Source: Rugalucina vietnamica (taxonomy: Eukaryota; Mollusca; Bivalvia; Lucinida; Lucinidae). From it: 64,000 nt of DNA. The notes under the pieces are model-generated. The model made no database searches and was not told the DNA's origin. It saw only the letters and a list, made by a program, of their open reading frames with translations. Made by a program: the position numbers and the translations under genes. Position 1 is the stretch's first letter, and each line of letters opens with the position of its first letter. Shown here in pieces: positions 11,164 to 21,830 of this stretch. The DNA lies in assembly GCA_964017185.1 (NCBI GenBank), contig OZ024869.1, positions 57,376,761-57,440,760 of the forward strand, in the 5' to 3' direction.

Positions 11164-11857
11164 AACAATAATTGAGCGTCGTCACGCATAAAAGGTCCTT
11201 AGCGTAATTCCTGACGTTGCGAGATATTGACGTCACAAGCGACGCGTAAATTACGCGACAAATTCATTCCCAATTAACGTCCGTGTGTGCATGTATTATT
11301 TTAGCTTAGCGGCTTGTGTTTGCATAGAACATGGAAAATGTAGTGGCGTTTGTTATCTCTGTTAAAAGTCACTGGTAAGTGGATATGTATATGGTAAAAA
11401 GAATTGACCTTCAATAATAAGACAGACAAATCATGAAAGCTACATACATTATATCGCTAAAACATGGATCAAAATGTACTAAATGTTTTAGTCTATTATC
11501 TCGACGGCTCTGTTAGGATGTCAGACGGGGTCAACGGTGAAGTATTATCAATTTGGCGTGTCACCAGTAAATCATTCAGATTTAGACGCATGCATGTATG
11601 CATAGATTTGTTTTCTGGTTGAAGTGTTATCACAAGATCTAAATTGAATTTAATCTTGTTGGACCAAAATCTGGTCAAATATTTTCACATCTTTCTCTCT
11701 ACATGTTCTGATCTTTCCAAAAGTACCGCTTGATATATTTTAATTCAAGGGAGAGCAATCTTTAAAAACACATAACACGCATGTGGTTTGAAACTGAAAA
11801 CATTTTGTATTTTTATTATGTTTTAAAGCAAAAGCAAACAATAAACATAAAATTTAT
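11164..11857. other. ~0.7-kb insertion present only in the left arm
   Basis: The right arm reads continuously from AAACATGTCTTTTCAAAAATT to TTGTTGTATATCG, while the left arm has about 695 extra bases between the corresponding points. I find no clear terminal repeats, duplication or reading frame in it. Confidence 0.5.
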
Positions 11858-12730
11858 TTGTTAACCAATTTCTAAAAAGACATGTTTGGGAAGTTAGGTC
11901 TGAATATGCGTAACCATAGCAACAATGAGGGTACTGTCGCAAAACGCAAATTTATGAGTGTGTCCTTTTGCTCTCATAGAATTCTACTGTGACGACATAA
12001 TTGATTGTAAATTATGCAATATGTTGTAATTGAAACTAGTCTTCAGAAAATATGGCATTTAATCTTCAGTGACCATCTAAAGGTCAAGGTCAAGGTCACA
12101 GAATACAGAAAAATGACACACAATTGGCGTTTTTGCCCATGTTTAAGTTGATTTTGCAATAATTGAGGCTCAAATTTCTTTCTTTTTTGAATATTTATGC
12201 AAATCACCACAAAGTCTTTCACGCTGAGATATTTTTGTCCACCAAGTGACTTCAAGGTCAAGGTCACCAAAAATTTATTTTTTTGGGGGGGGTAAAATGG
12301 AGTTTTGTCGAAGTTGTAAACAAATTAAAGTAATATTTTTTATCGTATTATGCTTTTTCATTTATATATGTGTTGCAAAGTCCAATATCATTCAGAAGAT
12401 TCACCTGCTGACCTTAAATAACCTTTAAAGGGTCAAGGTCGTCAAAAATGTAAGAAAATGGCTTAAATTGGCATTTTCTTACCAGTATTTTGTACTTTTT
12501 CCCAGAGTTTGGTGCAAAATTGCTTTAATATTTGTTTTAAAAGCTCGAGATATGTTGTATAGGATACAAAGGTTAAGAACATATGGCATTGAATCTGCAG
12601 TGACCTTCGTAAAGTCAAGTTCAAGGTCACATGTTAGTAAAAATGACACAAAATTGGCTTTTTTGCTCATGTTTAAGTTGATTTTGCCATAATTTAGACT
12701 TAAATTTCTTGCTTTATTGAATATTTATGC
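11858..12730 (-). repeat. D-type tandem repeat, left arm
   Basis: About one and a half monomers of roughly 520-540 bases are present. Each contains GTCACCTGGTGGACAAAA, TTGCAACACATATATAAAT and AAGAAAATGGCTTAAATTGGC-type words and several AAGGTCA-rich patches. The orientation is opposite to 36621-38440. The block is interrupted at TTTATGC (12730). Confidence 0.65.
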
Positions 12731-13404
12731 TTATCCTATAGGCATAGTACAGAGCCTATGGAGACAAAACTATGATTAAATCAGATAACGAAAATTATAT
12801 CATATGGTATAACCTTCAGGTCTTATGGTATAACCTTCAGGTCTTTAGTACACATGTGCCATGGCACAACAAATTCTATCTATAGCGACTGTACTTTCCA
12901 TACTATGATAATGGAGACACAGATAAGCTGCTATGTTGTCAAACAGCTGATCTCAATCTTTACTTTATACTAAAAGGTCATGTTAATGCTAGTTAATTTG
13001 CCATGCTGATCACATATAGATTTACAGAGGTACCTTTTTCATGGCCATTGGCCAATACAGGAAGTGTCACAGTGTCACAAGAGTACAAAGCTGTGTCACA
13101 ACAAAATTTATCTTAATGAACATTACTTTTTGTACACAACTTGACAGTAAGACAAAGACACTGATCACCTGCTCAGTTGTAACAAGCTGGTCTGGATCTT
13201 ACAGTCTATAGGATAAAACAGATAATCAACTGATTTTTTCTTCAAGTGCTGTGATTTGGAAATTAATTCATAGTTTGAGTGACCTTTCATCAGGACCCTT
13301 TTACTCGCCTTCGGCTCGTAAAAGGTCCTGATGAAAGGTCATTGAACTATGAATTAATTTCCAAAACACAACACTTGAAGAAAAAATCAGTTGATTATCT
13401 ATAA
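12731..13404. mobile_element. Insertion with TTATCCTATAG inverted ends plus a long hairpin
   Basis: The D monomer breaks at ATTTATGC and resumes at ATATCACCACAAAG. Inside, TTATCCTATAG (12731-12741) is exactly inverted at 13206-13216. A long hairpin follows at 13221-13399. No reading frame is present. The two parts may be two separate non-autonomous elements. Confidence 0.5.
13221..13399. repeat. 179-base near-perfect hairpin
   Basis: GATAATCAACTGATTTTTTC at 13221 is complementary to the segment ending at 13399. The arms of about 85 bases, with few mismatches, converge on TAAAAGG, around the loop CTCGCCTTCGGCTCG near 13306. It is MITE-like in size and would make a long stem if transcribed. 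Confidence 0.75.
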
Positions 13405-13560
13405 CATATCACCACAAAGTCTTTAACGCTGAGATATTTCCGTCCACCAGGTGACTTCAAGGTCAAGGTCAAGGTCACTAAAAGTTTAATTTATTAGGGG
13501 GTAAAATGGAGTTTTTTTTTGAAGAAGTAAACAAATTAAAGTATTATTTTTTTTATCGTA

Positions 13561-14238
13561 TTCACCCTATAGATTCACTGTACACCGTAGAATCAGTGAA
13601 AGGCACTGTACCAGTGATTGAACACATTTTTTGGGCAAAAAATGCAAGATACTGGTAAGTATTTTGCATGTTTTCATGTTATCCGTTTTGTTTCTGTGCC
13701 ATAGTTTTCAGTCGATCACTTCGGTCCATGTTCTTGTTTCATCTTATGGTCGACAAACCGCAAAAGGTGTTCGTCGTAGCATACAGGAGGCATTCGTTTT
13801 GGATAAGAGTTGTAAAAATGCTTAAAATCGCTGCATTTTCTCCTCTAGTTTTACTATCAAACATTTTTGAGAAAATAAAATACGCGCAAAAGTAAGAAAT
13901 ACTTCGGAACTTTCAATATAAGAAAGCGCATGCTGATCCGCTCCGTCGATATCGAAATTTCTTACCATAAAGGACTGTACGTTCGAAATTCAGTGAAAGG
14001 AACTACTGGCCCAGTCAAAGAGAGGTCGATTTATTTTTTGTACCCAGTTATGTCAATTGGCTGTACGAAGTTATTGAAACTGCTAGCGAGTAAAATTGCC
14101 TTGTAAGCGAAGAAATATGCCTTATTTAGGAATAATGGGCCAGTTTGTAAACCATATTAGTATATTACATCTTCTCGATTTACCTTTGCATTTTGTCAAC
14201 CCCATTTACTGCAAAAACAATTAGCGAAAAAAAGTACT
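13561..14238. other. Unassigned stretch
   Basis: A short piece of D monomer (13405-13560) stops at TTTTATCGTATT. The following sequence has no recognised repeat family or credible coding frame until the foldback at 14239. Confidence 0.4.
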
Positions 14239-14521
14239 ATGGAACGCCAAAGCTGTCTGATGGTAAGGAATAAAAACATTTGATTCATCATCGTCAATAT
14301 ATCCTGCTCACATTTTATTATATGTTGTATAGTGTGCATTATATAATGAGAAAAGTCCATTATATGTTGGACTAGGTTCTTTATATTAAGAAAAATTTCA
14401 TTATATGATGAGTAAACATCTATACATTATGGTAGACTTACATTATATGCTGATACAACCTCATTATATTATGTATGTTTCTCATTATATTATGGGCAAT
14501 TGTCTTTATATGCATCAATTG

Positions 14522-14578
<57 letters not shown>

Positions 14579-15009
14579 GATCATCATGATCGATCATCAT
14601 CATCGATCATCACCATGACGATCGATCATCATCATCAAGACCGATCATAATCATCATCATGATCGATCATAATCATCTAATCCTCATCATCATCGTCGAT
14701 CATGATGAGGATGATCGATCATCATCATAATCGACCATCATCGATGATCATCATCATTATCGATCATCACCATGATGATCGATCATCATTATCATAATCG
14801 ATCATCATCATCATAATCGATCATCATCATGATCGATCATCATCACCATGATCGATCATCATGATCGATCATCATCACGATCGATCATCATGATCGATCA
14901 TCATAATCGATCATCATCACGATCGATCATCATGATCGATCATCATCATCATGGCCGATCATCATGATCGATCATCGTCATGATCGATCATTATGATCGA
15001 TCATGATGC

Positions 15010-15041
<32 letters not shown>

Positions 15042-15330
15042 GTGATCGATCATGATGATGACCGATTATGATGATCGATCATAATAATGATGATTGATCA
15101 TGATGATTGATAATGATGATGATGATGATGATCGATCATGGTGATGATCGATCATGATGATGATCGATCATTATGATCGATCATGATTATCGATCATTAT
15201 TATGACCGATCATGATGATGAGCGAACATGATGATCGATCATGATTATGATGATGATTGTGATCGATCATGATGATGAGCGATCATGATGATGATGATGA
15301 TTGATATTGATGATGATAGATCAGAATGAC

Positions 15331-15379
<49 letters not shown>

Positions 15380-15701
15380 GATCATGATCATGATGATAGA
15401 TACATAATATAATGAGAAATATACATAGTATAATGAGGTTGTATCAGCATATAATGTAAGTCTTTCATAATATAAAGATGTTTAATCACCATATAATCTA
15501 AGTCTAACATAATATAAAGATTTTTACTCATCATATAATGAAACGTTTCATAATATAAAGAACCTAGTCCAACGTTTAAATGGACTTTTCTCATTATATA
15601 ATGCACACTATACAACATATAATCAAATGTGAGCAGGATAAAATGACGATGGTGGATCAAATGTTTTTATGCTTTACCATCAGACAGCTTTGGCGTTCCA
15701 T
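14239..15701. mobile_element. 1.46-kb foldback with ATC/GAT and GATCGATC microsatellite core
   Basis: The outer ends are exact inverted copies (ATGGAACGCCAAAGCTGTCT at 14239 and its complement ending at 15701), flanked by TA on both sides. The arms of about 280-300 bases are themselves imperfect CATTATAT-led tandem units of 20-28 bases. The core (about 14520-15395) is ATCATC on the left and GATGAT on the right, studded with GATCGATCATC, so the whole element is a palindrome. No gene is present. Confidence 0.8.
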
Positions 15702-16040
15702 ACTCGTGCCAGTGTAGCTATTATGATCACTCGTAAAAAAAGACATTGTCCGAACAATGTTCACACCAGAATAGTTGTTATGACCACTTCATGTACTGTA
15801 TGCAAACCAATCAAATATAGGCGCTTAATCACAATTTTTGCTAATTGATTCCATCTGCATTGGTTGTTCTTAGACACGTATATTGTCTCCGGAGACCTCT
15901 CATGAAGACAGTTATACATAGAATGTGATGTTAATCTAATAGGTACAAAGAGGGAATCAAAATAAGTTTAGTAAAGAAAATTGATTGTCATATAAAAACA
16001 TTTTCAAATATATTGTAAGGCATCTCCAGGTAGGATGGCG
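15702..16040. other. Unassigned flank of the LINE insertion
   Basis: Single-copy-looking sequence with no reading frame or family match in the window. It continues beyond the LINE at 20636. Confidence 0.4.
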
Positions 16041-16053
16041 TCGGAGGCGACTT
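16041..16053 (+). repeat. Target-site duplication, copy at LINE 3' end
   Basis: TCGGAGGCGACTT is repeated perfectly at 20623-20635. The two copies bracket the LINE exactly and define its length. Confidence 0.9.
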
Positions 16054-16081
16054 GGTTTGGTTTAAACATATTTTATTCGTA
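16054..16081 (-). other. LINE 3' terminus with AATAAA
   Basis: On the minus strand the element ends GAATAAAATATGTTTAAACC followed by AAACC and the target duplication. AATAAA can serve as the poly(A) signal, and the short TTTAAACC/AAACC tail resembles the short tandem 3' ends of CR1/L2 elements rather than a poly(A) tail. Confidence 0.7.
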
Positions 16082-16689
16082 TTCAAAATACATATATACA
16101 CGATGAACATAACATACAACATATACTAATTTGAACGAAAGGGATTCTGAAGAAAGTCAGGGACTTATTTTAATCCGTATCCCTCAAATAATTGACGACG
16201 TAATCAATTTGTGATTGTTAGATAAGGATGGAGTGAATTTCTTCTTATAAAATTTGGTAGAGGCTGTAAACTTGTAAGATAAAATAGAGTTGAATTTGGA
16301 GGGGGGGGGGGGGGTTGCTCCACGAGGGCCAGTTTTCAATTATACCTTATACTGCCAACATTTATCAAAAGGTTGTATGATCATTTCAAGTAAATGGTTT
16401 GGGAACATAGCTGTGTTTAATTTGAATAACAAATGCTCCAATTATTTGTTCTATTCTTGTGACAGTAGTGGCAATAATGAATATACGTACTTTTTCATGG
16501 GGATTAGTAGACATGCAATTCACGTGTACTTCCATGGTGACCTTTTCAGTCGTTTATAAAGAATACAAGTATTAATGAAAAAACACGGAGTCAAAGTCAG
16601 TTTTCGGCATGTACACAAGAAGCTAGCATGGAACGCCAAACAGACGTCCCAGTCACATATAGCAAATCGTGAGACGTGATAAGACATCT

Positions 16690-17515
16690 TCAACGGTTAG
16701 TTTGAAATCTTCTCGTTTTAATTACGAAGTTTTGTACATCCTTAAATATTTGTTTGTTAACATTGAAAGGCATATTACGAGCGCCATATAACAGTGTATT
16801 TACAGTAGGCAGGCAAAACTGTGAGACCGATTGAAGCATCTCTTGTCTAAGGTTGATAAAGAGGACAGGTGAGAAGGAAATGTTTTGTGTCTTCAACACT
16901 ACCACATAGACAGAGAGGGCTAGGGACTATCTTTTTTGAATGAAGGTGTTGGCTGAGCGAACTACAGTTGGTTCGTAATCTGCTGTGGTAAACCTGGGCG
17001 AGTCTAGGACCTTCGTAATAATACCTTGGAGGAGGATCTAGGTTGCTGTTAAGGTGGGATTTCAGGGACGTGCTGGTCATATTTCTTGTATCTTCAGGTA
17101 GACTGTTCCAAATGCGTATTGAACTAGGTAAAAAAGATTTATAGTAAAGTTCGGAATGACATTGAACAGTTCGAATATTATTTGGGTTTCGTAAGGTATA
17201 GGGGACATTAGCACCAATAGTAGCTGGGACGAGAGCAGATAAATAAGCAGGAGATAGGCCATTATACATCTTGTGCATCATGATAAGTTTGTGTTTATTT
17301 CTTCTGCAGGCTAAGGAATCCCATCCGGTTTCACGGTCTAGTCGCTCGGTTGACACGAGGCGAGTTGCACCAGTTACAATTCTGGCAGCCTCCCTGTGAA
17401 TTTTTTCTAGTTCTTCGACTTCGTAATCGGTACACTTGTCCCAAACTACGTCCGCGTATTCGAGCAATGGCCTAATGAAGGAGAAGTATATAGTTTGGAG
17501 TGATTTTCTATCCAT
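16690..17515 (-). pseudogene. LINE ORF2, C-terminal part of reverse transcriptase protein
   Basis: The 17515-16847 frame gives 222 residues of the ORF2 C-terminus. It starts at KSLQTIYFSFIRPLLEYADV (after the thumb), followed by ARIVTGA, the RR.KHKL..MHKMYNGL block, PYTLRN, SFLPSSIRIWNSLP and a terminal CLCG...KHFLLTCPLY Cys/His motif. A 1-base shift near 16855 moves the frame to LRQEMLQSVSQFCLP and on to a stop at 16690, so the natural C-terminus is frameshifted. The YADD catalytic palm is absent because of an internal deletion whose junction is at about 17515-17530. This block is characteristic of CR1/L2-group elements. Confidence 0.88.
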
Positions 17516-17522
17516 ATAAATT

Positions 17523-18176
17523 TATGTTAAAATCGCCGGTTACGAGTATTTCGTATGCATTTGTATCAATGGCCATTCCAATCGAGTCTTCTATAGCATT
17601 AAACGTTGCAACAGGTGATCGAGGAGGACGATAGAAGGTTCCTATCAAAAGTTTCCTACTATGTGACTTTATTTCCACCCATACACACTATATATTCGGG
17701 AGTTCAAGATCCTGCCTGCGTTTTGAAAAAATGGTATCCGTAACATATACACACACTCCTCCGCCGGGGTTTTCACCTCCACGATCACGTCGGTACGTTA
17801 TGTAGCCTTCGAGTGCAATATCACTATCCGAGTTACGTTGGTCAAACCACGTCTCAGTAATACTTATGACTGAGAAGTCAGAAAGTTCAGAAAATATGAT
17901 ATCTTTTTTCTCAGTAAGACTTTGTGCATTGTAATGAACAAGTGAAAATTTGTCTTTTATGCTCGAGTCATTAACAGAAGAGGTAGAACTGACAGATGGA
18001 GTCGAATATTCAGATAATGGGCCTGGATTCTTTTCAATATCGCCACAATTTAGTAACAACATTGATAAAAAAGTAAGAATTTCAAAGTCTGTGAAATGGG
18101 ACAAACCTTTGACTTTAAAATGTTTGCAGTAGTGTAGTCCAATATGAGTCCTATATTCAGCTATTTCGATATTCAT
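17523..18176 (-). pseudogene. LINE ORF2, N-terminus with 2A-like motif and AP endonuclease fragment
   Basis: The true ATG at 18176 is directly preceded by an in-frame TAA. Residues 46-53 are DIEKNPGP, a 2A ribosome-skipping signature. The AP-endonuclease start follows with HYNAQSL (Asn), then ITETW (catalytic Glu) and a GGGVCVYV strand. The frame stops at 17688 after LELPNI. A small shift restores VWVEIKS, GTFYRPP and VTGDFN down to about 17523, so motifs of the second endonuclease third survive in another frame. After GDFNINLY the sequence jumps to the reverse transcriptase C-terminus. The endonuclease nicks target DNA for target-primed reverse transcription. Confidence 0.9.
18018..18041 (-). 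other. 2A-type recoding motif (DIEKNPGP) in LINE ORF2
   Basis: The eight codons spell the D(V/I)ExNPGP core, preceded by LLLNCG, a typical 2A upstream helix. In 2A peptides the ribosome fails to join the final Gly-Pro and releases the upstream product. Here that would separate a leader of about 52 residues from the endonuclease-reverse transcriptase. 2A motifs at this position are known from some APE-type LINEs of sea urchin, molluscs and others. Confidence 0.85.
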
Positions 18177-19182
18177 TTATGTTATACAGTCAATAAGAGA
18201 ACGATATTCTTTCGAGGATACAAATATTGGACCCACAGTGAATATATCATTGTAGCAGACGAGGTTGTGTTCGTCTTGATTTCCCCCGTGGAGCTTCCCC
18301 CCAGTACAACAGTAACATACAAACAGTGAGAAAACATAAATACAAAATCAAAAACAATAAGGGATGAAGGAATTTGTAACAAGTACATAATGGATTTGTG
18401 ACATTTGAAAAGTGTGTGAATATGAAGAAAACCTTCTAATAGACATATCAAGGTGAGGTTAAGAAAGTTTCAGTCAAATGGAATAGAATGTAGGAAGGAA
18501 AGTAATAAATAATAAATTAGCAATAAAATCCGAAATAAAATTTCAGATACAATTTGTCTTCCTTGGAGTAATTGTCCGGTTATCCCAGATTGACCCGCGA
18601 CCGACCAAGGACCCGGGGGAAACGTCCCATGGCACACGAGGGGCAACTCGACCTTTGGCATTGTAATTGTTTAATCACGAGAAACGTCGGAGTGTATACG
18701 TATATAAAGAATACTATACACTGTAGATTCGAGTCGCCCGTCCCATGACACATCACGGATCCACCCGCCCCACGCCACGCCGCAGGTCAACTTGGGTCAA
18801 AACATAGAAACCGGGCAATTTCATCATGTGCTACTTGATCCGTTCTTATTAAACATAGGTACTGACCAGGATGCAGGAAGGACAAGGGTGAGGTAGAAAG
18901 TGGGTAAAGAGTGTAGAGAAGCAGAAATTAGTAATTCGTACATAATACAACTGATTTCTAAACAAACCTGTGGTGAATATTTCAAAAAGGAAATTAGGTG
19001 AATATATTACATAAATAAATGAGTAATTATGAAAGGGTATGAACAAGGAGCGCCAATGTACAATGCACTGGTAACGGTAAGTATTCAGATGTTGTTCAAT
19101 GTATATTTTAGAAATGTAATTCACCTAAAAGAACGTATATATAACAGAACAGCATATTAATCAAAACTTTTTTGTTCAGTTT
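18177..19182 (-). other. LINE inter-ORF region
   Basis: About 1 kb separates the ORF1 stop from the ORF2 ATG, longer than the usual overlap or short gap. A 63-residue minus-strand frame (18470-18661, PLVCHGTFPPGPWS) is present, but I cannot link it to a known domain. The region could hold an internal ribosome entry determinant or be inserted DNA. Confidence 0.4.
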
Positions 19183-20355
19183 TTAGCTGGCTGGCTGCTG
19201 AATGGGCTCATTCGCGTCATCGTAGTCCTTCAGATCGTCCATACAAGTTATTTTGAGTTTTTTCCCCGACGCGTCCTGGATATGTGGGTAACCGGCATAA
19301 ATCCAGACTTTCTTGATTTCTGAATTGGGCTTTCGTTTTATACGCCTACACTCAAACGCAAGCTTCTTACGTGCCGGTATCAGATCTTCTGTAATGAATA
19401 TGCCATTAATATTATTAGTACGAAGCACAGTCCTGCCTTGTAATAAATTTAGCCTTGCACTGCTGTTCGTAAATTTAATAATGATTTCGCGTTTTTGTTG
19501 TGTTCCAGGTGCAGCGGTAGCGGTAGCACCGCCGACGGGAGTGGGAGTGGTGTTTGGTGCCCCAACACGATGCGCCCGGTCGATATCCCTCGCGGTGATG
19601 GTAGAGTTGACCGTGGCGGCGAAATCGAGAACCTTCTTGGTCACGTCTTCGTTATTAGACTCGGCAATGCCCGATATTCGTAGGCACATCCTGCGGGAGT
19701 ATTGCTCCGCCTCATCCTGCTTCAGTTCAAGATTCGACACTTTACTCTGTAGATCGTCAACTAGTGTTTTCATGTTAACAAGAGCATCCTTTGTGTTGTT
19801 CAGTTCAGTTTTAGTGGTATTAAGTTCAGTTTGGAGAGACTTTGTCGCAGCAGCAACTTTCAGTTTCACTTGCTCACTGATTTCGTCCTGCAGCATCGAT
19901 TTAACCATCTGTGCTATCTCGAGCAGATCCTGCTTCGACAACCCCGGTGTTGCAGCTGGTTGGAAACCTATCATCTGTGGTTGTAGCTGAGACTGTATCC
20001 CATACATGGGATTCATCATGGATGGATGAGGACTGTATGAGTCTTGGCCCATGGCCGGACCCGGGCCATGATGGGCCGGGCTCTGAGTAAGGAGTTCAGA
20101 TTCATGCATTTCTTCAGATATATCAGACTGGCTGTCAGCAGGACTGGGAGGTAGTTGAACTGTCGTTGGGTCAATAGTCTTTCTATTGTCCGGTGTTTGT
20201 AACAATGATTGTGACTGAGGTTCAGCACCTGACTCAGCCTCACATACAGTCTGTGTATCAGTGGATTTTTGAAGGTTTCTAGTCTTTTTCGGAGAAGATT
20301 CTACCAAAGGCGATGACTTGTTACGCTTACGGCGGCGACTGCGATTATTCGTCAT
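19183..20355 (-). CDS. LINE ORF1 RNA-binding protein
   Basis: An intact frame of 390 residues from the first true ATG (20355). The longer reading upstream would need a TTG start. The N-terminus is basic (RSRRRKRNK near residues 5-13, nuclear-targeting-like) and is followed by a low-complexity Ser/Pro/Gln region. A heptad-rich coiled coil runs from about residue 140 to 220 (TKSLQTELNTTKTELNNTKD). A region like the L1-type RRM and C-terminal domain follows: RRMCLRISGIAE, DIDRAHRVG, REIIIKFTNSSAR, IFITEDL. Proteins of this type trimerise through the coiled coil, bind LINE RNA as a nucleic acid chaperone and form the RNP with ORF2. The intact frame contrasts with the broken ORF2 and suggests a fairly young insertion. 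Confidence 0.85.
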   Translation of the reverse strand: MTNNRSRRRKRNKSSPLVESSPKKTRNLQKSTDTQTVCEAESGAEPQSQSLLQTPDNRKTIDPTTVQLPPSPADSQSDISEEMHESELLTQSPAHHGPGPAMGQDSYSPHPSMMNPMYGIQSQLQPQMIGFQPAATPGLSKQDLLEIAQMVKSMLQDEISEQVKLKVAAATKSLQTELNTTKTELNNTKDALVNMKTLVDDLQSKVSNLELKQDEAEQYSRRMCLRISGIAESNNEDVTKKVLDFAATVNSTITARDIDRAHRVGAPNTTPTPVGGATATAAPGTQQKREIIIKFTNSSARLNLLQGRTVLRTNNINGIFITEDLIPARKKLAFECRRIKRKPNSEIKKVWIYAGYPHIQDASGKKLKITCMDDLKDYDDANEPIQQPAS

Positions 20356-20606
20356 AATACATATTCCCGAGTACAATTGTCAAAATTTTGCAGATACTAC
20401 GGTAATTTTGTTCACTCCTGTCGATCACCGCCAAAAAATGTCAGAATCTTCACTTTCACAACTATAATGTTCGAAATTTCATGTATTTATGAAGGAGAAT
20501 ATAGTTATTTGTCACTCACATGTGTTTAAAGTTGTCCTTCATTCCTTATTTTGAAAAAAAAATCACATTTTCTATCGCAACGAAAAATCCATGTTTACAC
20601 TAGCAA

Positions 20607-20614
20607 TCACGTGA
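20607..20614. promoter_or_regulatory. Palindromic E-box at the LINE 5' end
   Basis: TCACGTGA lies 9-16 bases inside the 5' boundary defined by the duplication at 20623. Non-LTR elements use internal promoters near +1, so this E-box is a candidate activator site. Function is not shown by sequence alone. Confidence 0.35.
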
Positions 20615-20622
20615 CCAGTCAA

Positions 20623-20635
20623 TCGGAGGCGACTT
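20623..20635 (+). repeat. Target-site duplication, copy at LINE 5' end
   Basis: TCGGAGGCGACTT, identical to 16041-16053. Confidence 0.9.
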
Positions 20636-20839
20636 AGCATGAGTAGTCCTTCACTTCAGGGAACACAAGAGTACCAGGGATGTTAAGTAACTAATAACGA
20701 ACTTGTCACATTTGCACCATCATTTAATCAAGTCATTATATAAGTCAATAAATTCATTCATTCATCAATAACAGCAGTCATTCGGTGCGCACATACACGT
20801 TTGTTGCCTTATAAATGGACTGGTAAATAATATAGAAGA

Positions 20840-21830
20840 TCCGATTAAAACTGAAGGCGCTAGAGTGGCCACAATACAAAATATTGATTTTTCAAACACT
20901 AAAGGACAACTCCGCAGTCAGAGGTCGGATCTGGCCTAAATTCGAAGTCATCCGATATATTGTAGTTATCCTTGTTACCTGCAAGAATGAAGAAGATCCA
21001 CTGAAAAACAAAGATGCTAGAGTAGCCACAACACAAAATATTGATTTTTCAAACACTCAAGGGCAGATAACTCCGCAGTCAGAGGTCGGATCTGGTCGAA
21101 ATTCGAACTCATCCGAGATATTGTAGTTATCCTTGTTACCTGCAAGATTGAAGAAGATCTACTGAAAAACAAGATGCTAGAGTAGCCACAACACAAAATA
21201 TTGATTTTTCAAACACTCAAGGGCAGATAACTCCGCAGTCAGAGGTCGGATCTGGTCGAAATTCGAACTCATCCGAGATGTTATGGATGTCCTTGTTACT
21301 TCCAAGAATAAAGAAGATCCAAATAAAAATGAAGGCGCTAGAGTGGCCACAACACTAAATATTGATTTTTCACACAGTCAGGGGCAGATAACTCTGCAGT
21401 CAAGGGTCGGATCTGGCTGAAATTCGAACTCATCCGAGATGTTATGGCTATCCTTGTTACATTGAAGGCGCTAGAGTGGCCACAACACAAAATATTGATT
21501 TTTCAAACACTCAAGGGCAGCTTACTCCACAGTCAGAGGTCGGATCTAGCTGAAATTCGAACCCATCCGAGATATTATAGTTGTCCTTGTTACCTGCAAG
21601 AATGAAGAAGATCCACTGAAAAATAATGGCGCTACAGTGGCCACAACATTTTTCCCATTATAAGTCTATGGGGATGTTTCCAGACGCTCAAGGGCAGCTA
21701 ACTCCGCAATCTGAGGTCGAACCTAGCCGAAATTCGAACTCATCCGAGATGTTATGGTTGTCCTTGTTATTCCCAAGAAGAAGATCCAATCAAAAATGAA
21801 GTTGCTATAGTGGCCACAACATTTTCCCCA
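20840..21830 (+). repeat. ~160-bp tandem array, about six copies
   Basis: The phrase ATATTGATTTTTCA recurs at 20881, 21038, 21198, 21359 and 21492 (spacings 157, 160, 161, 133). It is followed each time by GGCAGATAACTCCGCAGTCA and GGTCGGATCTGG. Later copies near 21650 and 21810 are more diverged. The array lies upstream of a family-A-type 3' end at 23066, so it is probably the core of a related Helentron-like element. Oyster pearl elements have ~160-bp cores, an analogy rather than a match. Confidence 0.8.

Larger units (their letters stand above)
16054..20622 (-). mobile_element. CR1/L2-like non-LTR retrotransposon, internally deleted
   Basis: A minus-strand insertion of 4,569 bases bounded by a perfect 13-bp duplication. 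The order is 5' UTR, ORF1 (coiled coil plus RNA-binding domain), a spacer of about 1 kb, ORF2 N-terminus with a 2A-like motif and AP-type endonuclease, then a deletion to the ORF2 C-terminus, and a 3' UTR ending AATAAAATATGTTTAAACC. The 5' end is full length in the sense that ORF1 and a leader are present, which is unusual because most LINE copies are 5'-truncated. It cannot move by itself: the catalytic reverse transcriptase core is missing. Confidence 0.92.
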
